From the NCBI GenBank assembly GCA_041688615.1, contig JBDNHU010000188.1, positions 1 through 6,363 of the forward strand: a stretch of DNA of 6,363 bases, in the 5' to 3' direction. The translations under genes and the position numbers were made by a program. The notes beneath the pieces are model-generated. The model had not been told where the DNA came from. It saw only the letters and a program-made list of their open reading frames with translations, and made no database searches. This document shows positions 1 to 6,363 of this stretch, piece after piece. This DNA is from M30B19 sp041688615 (lineage in GTDB: Bacteria; Planctomycetota; Planctomycetia; Pirellulales; Pirellulaceae). Position 1 is the first letter of the stretch, and each line of letters opens with the position of its first letter.

Positions 1-2057
1 CCGCTGTCGAAGATTCTAATCCGTTGTACGAAGTAGTGATGGATGCCACGCAGGGGGATATGATTCATGACCGAACCAAAGAGATTGCCGCGCCGAAGTT
101 CCCTTTCGGTTTAAGTGGAAGTGACGGGCTGGCAACCCCGTCCGCTTCTCAAAGTGGGGATAAGGACAATGATTCTCGACGCAAACGCTTTGCGGATTGG
201 TTGACTTCCGAGCAGAATCCTTACTTTGCTACCAGCTATGTGAATCGCCTTTGGGGATATTTGACGGGCGTGGGGCTGATTGAACCCTTGGACGATTTGC
301 GGGCTAGCAATCCACCATCGAATCCAAAATTGCTGGAATTCTTAAGGCAAGAATTTTTGGAACATGATTTTGATGTCCGTCACATGTTATCGCTCATTTG
401 CAAGTCACGAACGTATCAACTTTCGGTTTCTCAAAATCGATTTAATGCTGACGACAATCTGAATTATTCTCATGCCAAAGCCAAACGCTTGCCGGCCGAA
501 GTGTTGTTTGATTCGATGCATTACGTTACCGGGGTTCAGCCGAAGATCCCAGGGGTTGCGGTGGGCGTTCGAGCAGCTCAGATTCCCGATTCAGGAATTA
601 AACTACCTAGCGGTTTTCTTGCCACTTTAGGCCGACCTGAACGTGAGAGTTCGTGTGAGTGCGAACGATCCGATGAAATGCAATTGGGTTCAGTCCTGGC
701 AATGCTAAGCGGCCCAGATCAGGCTCGACTGATTTCTGATCCAACCAATGCAATCGCAATGTTGGCCAAGAGCGATATTACGAATGAAGATCTTGCCAAC
801 CAGATTTATTTGCGTATTTTGAATCGATCGATTCGCTCGCCAGAGCTTGAACTTGTAATCCAACAATTCCAAAATGTTGGCCAGGATCACACAAGTCTGT
901 CGCAAGCTGTCCAAGAGCGTCAATCTTTTGTCGACCAACAAAGAGATGGCTTAGAGAAGGAGAGACAGGAATTGATTGCGTTGGTAGAGGCGGATTTGAA
1001 CGAGTTTGTTGCCAAGACGGATCCAGGATTGTTGAAACGCGAAGCTGAGCAAGCATCAAATATTCAGAAGTTGCAAACGGAATTGGAAAGGATCAAGTCG
1101 AACGAGGATACGGAATTCTTGCGGTGGCGAACCGAACAGTTGCAGTCAGTGAATTGGCATCCAATCGCACCGGTACAGTTGACTCAGTCCAGTGGTGGAA
1201 AGATCGACGTGCTGGCAGACAGATCGATAAGGGCGTCCGAGAGTAAAGGTGCGACCGAGACGATCGTAGTGACTAAGACGGATCTTTCCAAGGTTTCAGC
1301 GATTCGCCTGGAAGCGTTGGCTGATGAAACGTTGGCAAGCAAAGGACCGGGATTGGCTGCCAACGGAAACTTTGTGTTGTCGGAAATGAAAATTGAAGTC
1401 GCCTCCCTAGAACAGCCCGACGATTGGAAAGAGGGGCAGGTTAGTTCGACGATTGCCGATTTCCAGCAAGACAATTTTTCGCCTGATAAGGTCTTTAATG
1501 GCAAGACCAATGACAATGGAGACGGCTGGGCGATTGATCCAAATACGGGTGTTAATCATTGGTTCACCGCTCAATTGACCAACCCAATTGAATTTCCTGC
1601 CGGTGGTTGGATTCGGTTCCGTTTGTTGCAAAACTACACTGGCGATTCGCTCCATCAATTGGGTCGGTTTAGAATTTCATTGGCCACCGCGACCCAGGAC
1701 ACCGGTCTTAGTGTTTCCGAGGAATTGCTTGCCCAATTGGTGAACAGTCCCCAAACGTATGTTGCGGAAACAAAAGAGCGATTGTTGGCGGCGTATCGTC
1801 TGGGCGATTCCAAGCGAATTACTTTGGAACGTCAACTAGCACAAGCCCGTGAACCGGTGATGTTGGATGAGGGCATTGTGCAACGGAGACAGGTTTTGGA
1901 TCGAGCCCAGTTGCCAGTGCCTGAAGATCGTAGGTTGGAACAATTACAGGCTGACTTTCAGTACAGCAAACAGCAGTTAGAAAATTTGCGTCTGACCGTG
2001 GCGCAAGACTTAACGTGGGCATTGCTAAATAGCCCTTCCTTCTTGTTCAATCGTTGA
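1..2057 (+). CDS. DUF1553 (PSD1) domain protein, C-terminal part, 5' end outside window
   Basis: The frame is open from the first complete codon (position 3) to TGA at 2055-2057, giving 684 visible residues. No stop precedes the TTG at 24, so the true start and the usual N-terminal cytochrome-c-like (PSCyt1) and DUF1549 parts are presumably upstream. DUF1553 hallmarks are clear: RFADWLTSEQNPYFA (from 186), VNRLWGYLTGVGL, then EPLDDLRASNPPSNP, the SRTYQLS block near 408, and GRPERESSCECERS near 630-672 with its paired Cys. A long insertion follows. First comes a charged, probably coiled-coil stretch (about 905-1140). Then comes a beta-rich, discoidin-like segment (about 1145-1690) with IRLEAL, GPGLAANGNFVLSE, GWAID and LGRFRIS. 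A second helical stretch leads to the family-typical ending ALLNSPSFLFNR. Biochemical function is unknown; in planctomycetes these proteins are usually paired with DUF1501 proteins, as here. Family assignment is strong, role is not. Confidence 0.93.
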   Translation, partial: AVEDSNPLYEVVMDATQGDMIHDRTKEIAAPKFPFGLSGSDGLATPSASQSGDKDNDSRRKRFADWLTSEQNPYFATSYVNRLWGYLTGVGLIEPLDDLRASNPPSNPKLLEFLRQEFLEHDFDVRHMLSLICKSRTYQLSVSQNRFNADDNLNYSHAKAKRLPAEVLFDSMHYVTGVQPKIPGVAVGVRAAQIPDSGIKLPSGFLATLGRPERESSCECERSDEMQLGSVLAMLSGPDQARLISDPTNAIAMLAKSDITNEDLANQIYLRILNRSIRSPELELVIQQFQNVGQDHTSLSQAVQERQSFVDQQRDGLEKERQELIALVEADLNEFVAKTDPGLLKREAEQASNIQKLQTELERIKSNEDTEFLRWRTEQLQSVNWHPIAPVQLTQSSGGKIDVLADRSIRASESKGATETIVVTKTDLSKVSAIRLEALADETLASKGPGLAANGNFVLSEMKIEVASLEQPDDWKEGQVSSTIADFQQDNFSPDKVFNGKTNDNGDGWAIDPNTGVNHWFTAQLTNPIEFPAGGWIRFRLLQNYTGDSLHQLGRFRISLATATQDTGLSVSEELLAQLVNSPQTYVAETKERLLAAYRLGDSKRITLERQLAQAREPVMLDEGIVQRRQVLDRAQLPVPEDRRLEQLQADFQYSKQQLENLRLTVAQDLTWALLNSPSFLFNR

Positions 2058-2113
2058 TGTTCAGGCGATTGTATTGGGTTTAAGACGATTAACACAGTGT
2101 CAAGAATGCTTTT

Positions 2114-2119
2114 AGGAGA
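2114..2119 (+). promoter_or_regulatory. Shine-Dalgarno site of the DUF1501 gene
   Basis: AGGAGA lies nine bases (counted from AGGAG) before the ATG at 2128. It is a near-ideal ribosome binding site and fixes that ATG as the start. The 70-base gap from the preceding stop shows no convincing terminator, which fits co-transcription with the DUF1553 gene. Confidence 0.75.
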
Positions 2120-2127
2120 ATAAGTCT

Positions 2128-3591
2128 ATGTTACGAATTGTGGGACAAGCAGGTAGCGATTTATGTGACTCTGCGGCAGTGACTCGACGTGATGTACTGC
2201 GGATAGGTTCGTCCGGCATCTTGGGCCTTTCGCTTCCGATGTTGTTAAATCGATCGGCACAAGCTTCGTTGCCTCGGTTGGACAAACCAGGTTGGGGGAA
2301 AGCCAAAAGCATTATCATGGTTTACCTGCAAGGAGGCCCCAGTCACATCGACTTGTGGGATCCAAAGGAAAATGTGCCAGACAATGTTAAGAGTGTTTTC
2401 TCGCCAATTTCGACAAAGATTCCCGGGGTGAAGTTTACCGAGAATTTACCCCGTTTGTCGCAGATGAACGACCGATATACGTTGATTCGTTCGATGAGTT
2501 ACACGCCCAATGGTTTGTTCAATCATACCGCGGCAATCTACCAAATGATGACCGGCTATACCACTGACAAGGTTAGCCCTTCGGGACAGTTAGAACCGCC
2601 TTCGCCAAAAGATTTTCCGAATTTCGGTTCGCATATTGTGAAGTTCAAACCAGCTGATGTTCCGATGCTTCCATTTGTAATGTTGCCTCGCCCATTGCAG
2701 GAGAGTAACGTGGTCGGGAAAGGCGGAACTGCTGGCTTTTTGGGCAAAGCGTATGACCCGTATACGTTGTATCCAGCCGGCGATGACATGGACATGGACA
2801 AGATGTCCCGCATCAAGATCGATGACTTGAAGTTGCCACCCGAAGTTTTTTCAGTTCGCTTACAGCGTCGTGCTAGATTGCGTGACTTGGTCAATCAGCA
2901 AATGCCAGCTATCGAAAAGGCTGTCGAATCTTACAAGCTGGATGAACAATATCAACAGGCTCTAAGTTTGGTGGTTTCTGGAAAAGCACGCGCGGCTTTC
3001 GAACTGGGCAGCGAACCCGATGCGCTGCGAGATCAATACGGTCGCAATACGTTTGGACAGAGTCTGCTTTTGGCTCGTCGCTTGGTCGAGGCGGGAACAC
3101 GAGTGGTCGAAGTGATTTGGCCGAAGGTTGCGAATTCCGACAACCATAGTTGGGATCAACATGTGGGACTGGAACGGCGAATGAAAGAACAGTCGGCTCC
3201 GATGTTCGACAATGGGTTGGCTGGGCTGTTGGAAGATCTGGAGCAACGTGGCATGCTGGAAGAAACCATGGTTGTGGCGATTGGCGAATTTGGTCGTTCG
3301 CCTCAACGTGGTGTTAGCACTTCGGGAAACAGTAACGATGCAGGCGGTCGGGATCACTGGCCTTATTGCTACACCGGTCTGATTGCGGGCGCTGGTACCA
3401 AGCGAGGTTATGTGCACGGAAAATCGGACAAGACGGCTTCGGCTCCGTTGGAAGATCCCGTTCACCCAAGTGAATTGTTGGCGACGATCTACCACGCTTT
3501 TGGGATCGAACCTGAAACAATGGTGATGAACCATTTGAACCAGCCAAGGGAATTGGTCAAAGCCCATGCCGTGACTCAGCTTTTTCAATAG
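2128..3591 (+). CDS. DUF1501 family protein with twin-arginine signal
   Basis: Complete 487-residue protein, a usual length for the family. The ATG is supported by AGGAGA just upstream. The N-terminus carries TRRDVLRIG (residues 19-27), a twin-arginine motif. It is followed by a hydrophobic stretch (GILGLSLPMLL) and a plausible cleavage site after AQA at residue 46, so Tat export is likely. DUF1501 motifs follow in order: KSIIMVYLQGGPSHIDLWDPK (about 60-80, where the family motif GGPSH.D lies), TLIRSMSYT (118-126), RNTFGQSLLLARRLVEAG (306-323), GEFGRSP (386-392), GGRDHWPY (406-413), and DPVHPSELLATIYHAFGI (443-460). DUF1501 is distantly related to the alkaline phosphatase/sulfatase superfamily, but I see no sulfatase C/S-X-P-X-R nucleophile motif, so catalytic activity is not established. 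It sits directly after the DUF1553 gene on the same strand, the common planctomycete arrangement, and is probably in one operon with it. The substrate is unknown. Confidence 0.95.
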   Translation: MLRIVGQAGSDLCDSAAVTRRDVLRIGSSGILGLSLPMLLNRSAQASLPRLDKPGWGKAKSIIMVYLQGGPSHIDLWDPKENVPDNVKSVFSPISTKIPGVKFTENLPRLSQMNDRYTLIRSMSYTPNGLFNHTAAIYQMMTGYTTDKVSPSGQLEPPSPKDFPNFGSHIVKFKPADVPMLPFVMLPRPLQESNVVGKGGTAGFLGKAYDPYTLYPAGDDMDMDKMSRIKIDDLKLPPEVFSVRLQRRARLRDLVNQQMPAIEKAVESYKLDEQYQQALSLVVSGKARAAFELGSEPDALRDQYGRNTFGQSLLLARRLVEAGTRVVEVIWPKVANSDNHSWDQHVGLERRMKEQSAPMFDNGLAGLLEDLEQRGMLEETMVVAIGEFGRSPQRGVSTSGNSNDAGGRDHWPYCYTGLIAGAGTKRGYVHGKSDKTASAPLEDPVHPSELLATIYHAFGIEPETMVMNHLNQPRELVKAHAVTQLFQ

Positions 3592-3764
3592 ATGACATGG
3601 GGTATCTAGGATTTCTTTGGCAGCAACTAACGTAATGCGACGATAGCAGCACGTTGAAAAAAGTAGCGGTGCTTCGCAAGTAGTGCCCGCTGACTGAGTG
3701 CACATTCACGAACCATCCATGCTGTGCGATTTCAAATGTGATTGCCCTAGCTCTGGGGTAGTGA

Positions 3765-3794
3765 TTGAAAAGTACTAGGCGGGCGACGTTATTT
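3765..3794 (+). promoter_or_regulatory. Weak candidate sigma70-like promoter for the esterase locus
   Basis: TTGAAA (3765-3770) and TTATTT (3789-3794) are 18 bases apart and lie about 60 bases before the esterase ATG. The -10 match is poor and planctomycete promoters are not well defined by this consensus, so this is only a candidate. Confidence 0.2.
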
Positions 3795-3842
3795 AGGAAT
3801 CGCGTTTGCTAGTCTTTTCGGGCTTTGAATTTCCCTAATTTT

Positions 3843-3847
3843 AGGTG
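3843..3847 (+). promoter_or_regulatory. Weak Shine-Dalgarno site supporting the esterase start
   Basis: AGGTG lies seven bases before the ATG at 3855. The signal peptide begins exactly at that ATG, so it is preferred over the in-frame TTG at 3825. Confidence 0.4.
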
Positions 3848-3854
3848 TTCTCCG

Positions 3855-5130
3855 ATGGCCTATTTAATCGTTCTTCGCTTGATCATGTTGTGTTATTGTC
3901 TGGGGGCAGTATTTCAGGATACGGGTGATTTTCGGATTCGGTCTGATCACCAAGACGGTCAGTATCAAACGAATGAAACGGTCGATTGGAAGTTGCAGTG
4001 GCATGCCGATTCCCAATCACCCAAGCAAGTGCAGTACCAAGTTCTAGCCGGTGGGTTTGATGCGGTTTCCTCAGGCTCGATAGATCTTGTGGGTAATGTT
4101 GCACACGTGCAGGCGAAGTGAGAAACCCCCGGACTTCTGGTACTGCAGGTTCAATACAACGACCAAGCGGGTGAAGAGAAGACGGTTTTGGGTGCTGCCG
4201 CCTATGCTGTTGATCAGATTGCACCCTCGATGGAAGTGCCAGCAGATTTTCATGATTTTTGGAATCAGAAAATTGCGGAAATGCACGCGATTGGGATGAA
4301 TCCAGTCCTTACTCTCGTTGATATTGGCGACGATCAAATCGACTACTATCAAGTAACGATGGACAATATCAAGGGTTCAAAGATTTATGGTCAATTGGCT
4401 AAACCTAAAGGGAAATCGAATCTGCCAGCGATGCTGCAAGTTCAATGGGCGGGCGTTTATCCTCTGGAAACTGATTGGGTACGTTGGCAGGCAAGGAATG
4501 GTTGGTTGGCGATGAACATTAGTGCTCATGATTTGCCAATCGATCGTCCGTTGGAATTTTATCAACAACAGTCCCAAGGACCGTTGAAAGATTATCCTGG
4601 CATCGGTGCTGATGATCAAGACAAAAGCTATTTCCTGAGAATGTTTTTGTCTTGCTATCGATCCGTTGATTTCTTGGTCGAGCATAAAGACTGGAACGGC
4701 AAGGCATTAGTGGTGCATGGAGGCAGTCAGGGTGGTTATCAAGCAATCGTGACCGGTGGCATGCACCGCTCGGTGACTGCTGTAGCGGCCAATGTACCTT
4801 GCTGGATGCGATCATACGGGCAGCGTCGTACATCGTTCTTCGGGGTGGCCAGCATGGTCGTCTAGGACTTGGTCCGGCAAGGACGAGCAGAAGTTGTGAG
4901 AAGTTTCCAGGTACTTTGATGCGATGAACTTTGCAACCAGTATCAAGCGTCCTACCCTTGTGGGCGTTGGTTTGATTGACACCGTTTGCCCTGCCGAGGG
5001 TGTGTTGGCCACCTTCAGCCGAATTCCGGCAAAAAAGGAATTAATTTTGATGCCCTACTCTGGTCATGGCGGTCCGCATGATCAATATCAAAAAGCGTTT
5101 GAGACATTCTTAGAACAACACAAGAACTAA
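3855..5130 (+). pseudogene. Acetylxylan esterase / cephalosporin-C deacetylase-like (CE7, AXE1) gene, broken by two TGA codons and a frameshift
   Basis: Read through its lesions this is one continuous protein of about 424 residues. It starts with a hydrophobic signal peptide (MAYLIVLRLIMLCYCLGAVF). Next is an N-terminal beta domain (about residues 25-125), and then an alpha/beta-hydrolase domain beginning near PADFHDFWNQKIAEMH. The nucleophile elbow GGSQGG puts Ser at 4725-4727, GLIDTVCP gives Asp at 4978-4980, and GHGG gives His at 5065-5067. The Ser-Asp (84) and Asp-His (29) spacings fit CE7 enzymes. Three lesions break it. TGA at 4119-4121 is in frame, with homologous sequence (ETPGLLVLQVQY) continuing after it. 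One extra T at 4799/4800 shifts the frame: dropping it turns VPCWMRSYG into the family-typical VPAGCDHTG. A second TGA at 4897-4899 interrupts the restored frame just before EVSRYFDAMNFA. The intact enzyme would be exported and remove acetyl groups from polysaccharide or similar esters. The gene is most likely a recent pseudogene; assembly error is the main alternative. Confidence 0.88.
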
Positions 5131-5392
5131 GCGAGATGATCTGCGTCAGTGGTTCAAGCTGTCAGGCTTAAGGCGACCGGATTCTAGTAAACTGCTGTCA
5201 CCGGACGCGAATTCTGTGGGATGTTTGCTGGTCGAATTTTTCCAGTACATCCTACCGGGAATTGATGTACATCCTATCGGGAATTGATCTACATCCTATC
5301 GGTAATGCCAGTACATCCTACCGGGAATTGATGTGCGATGCTGACGTCCGATTTAAGTCCGCCAGTGGTCAGGGAAACAAGCGTGAAACTTG
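5131..5392. other. Gene-free stretch between convergent genes
   Basis: These 262 bases separate the esterase stop (5130) from the glycosyltransferase stop on the other strand (5393). Apart from the tandem repeat at 5244-5331 I see no gene, and no hairpin followed by a T-run in either direction. Confidence 0.55.
5244..5331. repeat. Four-copy 22-bp tandem repeat with internal inverted repeats
   Basis: The core TACATCCTAYCGG begins at 5246, 5268, 5290 and 5312, an exact 22-base period over four contiguous units. Unit 2 differs from unit 1 at two positions. Unit 3 differs from unit 2 at five, mostly in its last bases. Unit 4 is identical to unit 1, and the identity between these two runs for 27 bases (5242-5268 and 5308-5334). 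Unit 1 also contains the inverted pair GTACATC / GATGTAC (5245-5251 and 5264-5270) around a 12-base loop, and a perfect 10-bp palindrome GATGTACATC lies across the unit 1-2 junction (5264-5273). Units 2 and 4 keep this pairing with one mismatch each. There are no spacers, so this is not a CRISPR array. Its function is unknown; protein binding, RNA 3'-end structure or a dispersed intergenic repeat are all possible. Confidence 0.9.
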
Positions 5393-6363
5393 TCAATTCT
5401 GCTCGTTGGGTCGGGTTTCCTTTTCTTTTCGCTTTCGGAAAAAGCGACGTAAGGTGACCGATGCTACCGAGGCGATGATGGGCAGGATCATGTATTGAAA
5501 ACGAATCGATCCCCAGAAGAAAAAGCAAGTTACGGTCAACGACAGTACGATCGAAAGAATCAAAGGGCGATCATTTCTTGCGCTATTCAGTCCGACGAAA
5601 AACAGAAATAGAGTCACTGAATTAAATGCGATCAATAGATATTTGATCCCGATTGGCGCTTGGTCTGCGGAAAAGTACGTGCTGGGCGACCATAATCTGA
5701 CGATTTTCATGCCGAAGTGAATCGCTTTGTCCCAGTGGTTGGTATTTCCCAGACTTTCCCAGCCTGCCTTCCACTTCAAGTTGGAACTTAGGATCTCACG
5801 ATTCTTCGGGGCCTCAGCATCTAAGCTGGTTTGGTAAGAATCTGGCAAAGGCTGTGAAGTCCACATGCCTTTGGATGTGGCAATGGTTTGCGGAGCATGT
5901 GCTCCCCAAAATACCTCGCCCGATCCCGTCGTAATCGGAACCAATTGATCGAAAGTGGAATAATTCCGTAGCGTCCAAGAACCAATCGGAAGTAGTGCAC
6001 TTAAAAGGAAGACCAAACTGAATGCTAACTGTGTACGGCGTTGGTTGGGTGGGCTTAAGATCAAACTCACCAGTGGCAGGCACACCAACAAAGGCATCAA
6101 TAAGGGTTTGGCTAATTGCGAAAGTCCAAATAGCAGACCGCTGGTGATGACCCAAATTCCATGTTTCTTAAATCTAGCACTTACCGCTCGGTCACGGTCG
6201 CCGAAATTTGGCCAGCACCACACAGAGAAGCCAAGAAGAACCGCTGCAAGATTTTCCTGCATTAAGACCGATTGGTGTAGCCACCAATAAGAATTTACCA
6301 TCACTAAAATTGCCGCAATATAAACTAGCCAAGTTCGTTTGCTTACCTTTCTTACGAGTAAAC
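5393..6363 (-). CDS. Multi-pass membrane glycosyltransferase, GT39/ArnT-like, C-terminal part, 5' end outside window
   Basis: The reverse-strand frame is open from the window edge to the stop at 5393-5395, giving 322 visible residues. The GTG at 6304 is internal, because a hydrophobic stretch (KRTWLVYIAAILV) precedes it without a stop. Several hydrophobic segments are visible: about visible residues 11-25, 31-50, 69-82, 86-103 and 112-126, and two or more near the C-terminus (KYLLIAFNSVTLFLFFVGL and LILSIVLSLTVTCFFFWG). HQSVLMQENLA resembles the S-x-L-x-x-E-x-L block of this superfamily. GSWTLRNYSTFDQLVPITT (from 5983 downward) matches the PWTLRNY...F...VP.TT motif, followed by the WGAHAP segment that usually reads W.G..P. 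The end has the IRFQYMILPI block and a basic tail. Such enzymes transfer sugars from polyprenyl-phosphate donors to protein, lipid or polymer acceptors outside the membrane. The catalytic N-terminal loop Asp/Glu lies outside the window, so donor and acceptor cannot be judged. It is convergent with the esterase locus and has no obvious functional link to it. Confidence 0.8.
   Translation of the reverse strand, partial: LLVRKVSKRTWLVYIAAILVMVNSYWWLHQSVLMQENLAAVLLGFSVWCWPNFGDRDRAVSARFKKHGIWVITSGLLFGLSQLAKPLLMPLLVCLPLVSLILSPPNQRRTQLAFSLVFLLSALLPIGSWTLRNYSTFDQLVPITTGSGEVFWGAHAPQTIATSKGMWTSQPLPDSYQTSLDAEAPKNREILSSNLKWKAGWESLGNTNHWDKAIHFGMKIVRLWSPSTYFSADQAPIGIKYLLIAFNSVTLFLFFVGLNSARNDRPLILSIVLSLTVTCFFFWGSIRFQYMILPIIASVASVTLRRFFRKRKEKETRPNEQN

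Larger units (their letters stand above)
3592..3854. other. Gene-free stretch between DUF1501 gene and esterase pseudogene
   Basis: I see no supported coding region, tRNA or strong rho-independent terminator in these 263 bases. One weak dyad (AACGT and ACGTT flanking 17 bases, about 3628-3654) is followed by only a short A-rich stretch and is not a credible terminator. The stretch probably holds the end of the DUF1501 transcript and the promoter of the esterase locus. Confidence 0.5.

Noticed and set aside
778..1516. Antisense open frames inside the DUF1553 gene
   Set aside because: They are shadows of a strongly supported coding frame, with no homology or start signals of their own.
2962..3705. 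A 247-codon open frame on the - strand
   Set aside because: It lies almost wholly antisense to the strongly supported DUF1501 gene, and its product resembles no family I know and is rich in His, Arg and Thr as expected of a shadow frame.
4797..4803. Programmed +1 frameshift at CCT TGC in the esterase
   Set aside because: There is no prfB-like stop codon at the shift site and no upstream stimulatory Shine-Dalgarno sequence, and two nonsense codons would still prevent a full-length product.
4188..4865. An independent 225-residue esterase starting at 4188
   Set aside because: The same frame continues upstream through the TGA at 4119 with family-like sequence. The piece lacks a signal peptide and also lacks the catalytic Asp and His, which lie beyond the frameshift.
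5153..5172. Possible terminator hairpin (AAGC and GCTT around six bases) after the esterase locus
   Set aside because: The stem is only four pairs and there is no T-run after it.
5244..5331. CRISPR array
   Set aside because: The 22-bp units are contiguous with no spacers between them, and no cas genes are present.
5262..5498. A 78-codon + strand open frame starting inside the tandem repeat
   Set aside because: Its first part is translated repeat and the rest is antisense to the glycosyltransferase. No ribosome binding site or recognisable domain was seen.

Overview
The window looks like a piece of a planctomycete chromosome, most likely from the Pirellulales/Rhodopirellula-like group. The main reason is a DUF1553 (PSD1) protein followed directly by a twin-arginine DUF1501 protein, a gene pair massively expanded in Planctomycetes. 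The downstream acetylxylan-esterase-like gene also resembles planctomycete relatives. Base composition looks moderate in GC by eye (not counted). The organism assignment is an inference from family content only.

Layout, left to right. (1) Positions 1-2057, + strand: the C-terminal part of a DUF1553 protein whose start lies outside the window. (2) Positions 2128-3591, + strand: a complete DUF1501 protein with a good Shine-Dalgarno sequence, 70 bases after gene 1 and probably co-transcribed with it. (3) Positions 3592-3854: a gene-free stretch with at most a weak promoter candidate. (4) Positions 3855-5130, + strand: a CE7-type acetylxylan esterase / cephalosporin-C deacetylase gene. It is full length but broken by two in-frame TGA codons and one single-base frameshift; the signal peptide and all three catalytic residues can still be read. 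(5) Positions 5131-5392: a gene-free stretch between two convergent genes, carrying a four-copy, 22-bp tandem repeat with internal dyad symmetry. (6) Positions 5393-6363, - strand: the C-terminal part of a multi-pass membrane glycosyltransferase of the GT39/ArnT-like type, also cut by the window edge.

How the genes relate. The DUF1553-DUF1501 pair is probably one transcription unit making exported or periplasmic proteins of unknown biochemical role. The esterase, when intact, would have been a secreted deacetylase acting on acetylated polysaccharide or other acetyl esters. The glycosyltransferase is on the opposite strand and shows no evident functional link. I did not find a convincing new multi-gene system. 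The points most worth a second look are the broken but catalytically complete esterase and the 22-bp repeat array.
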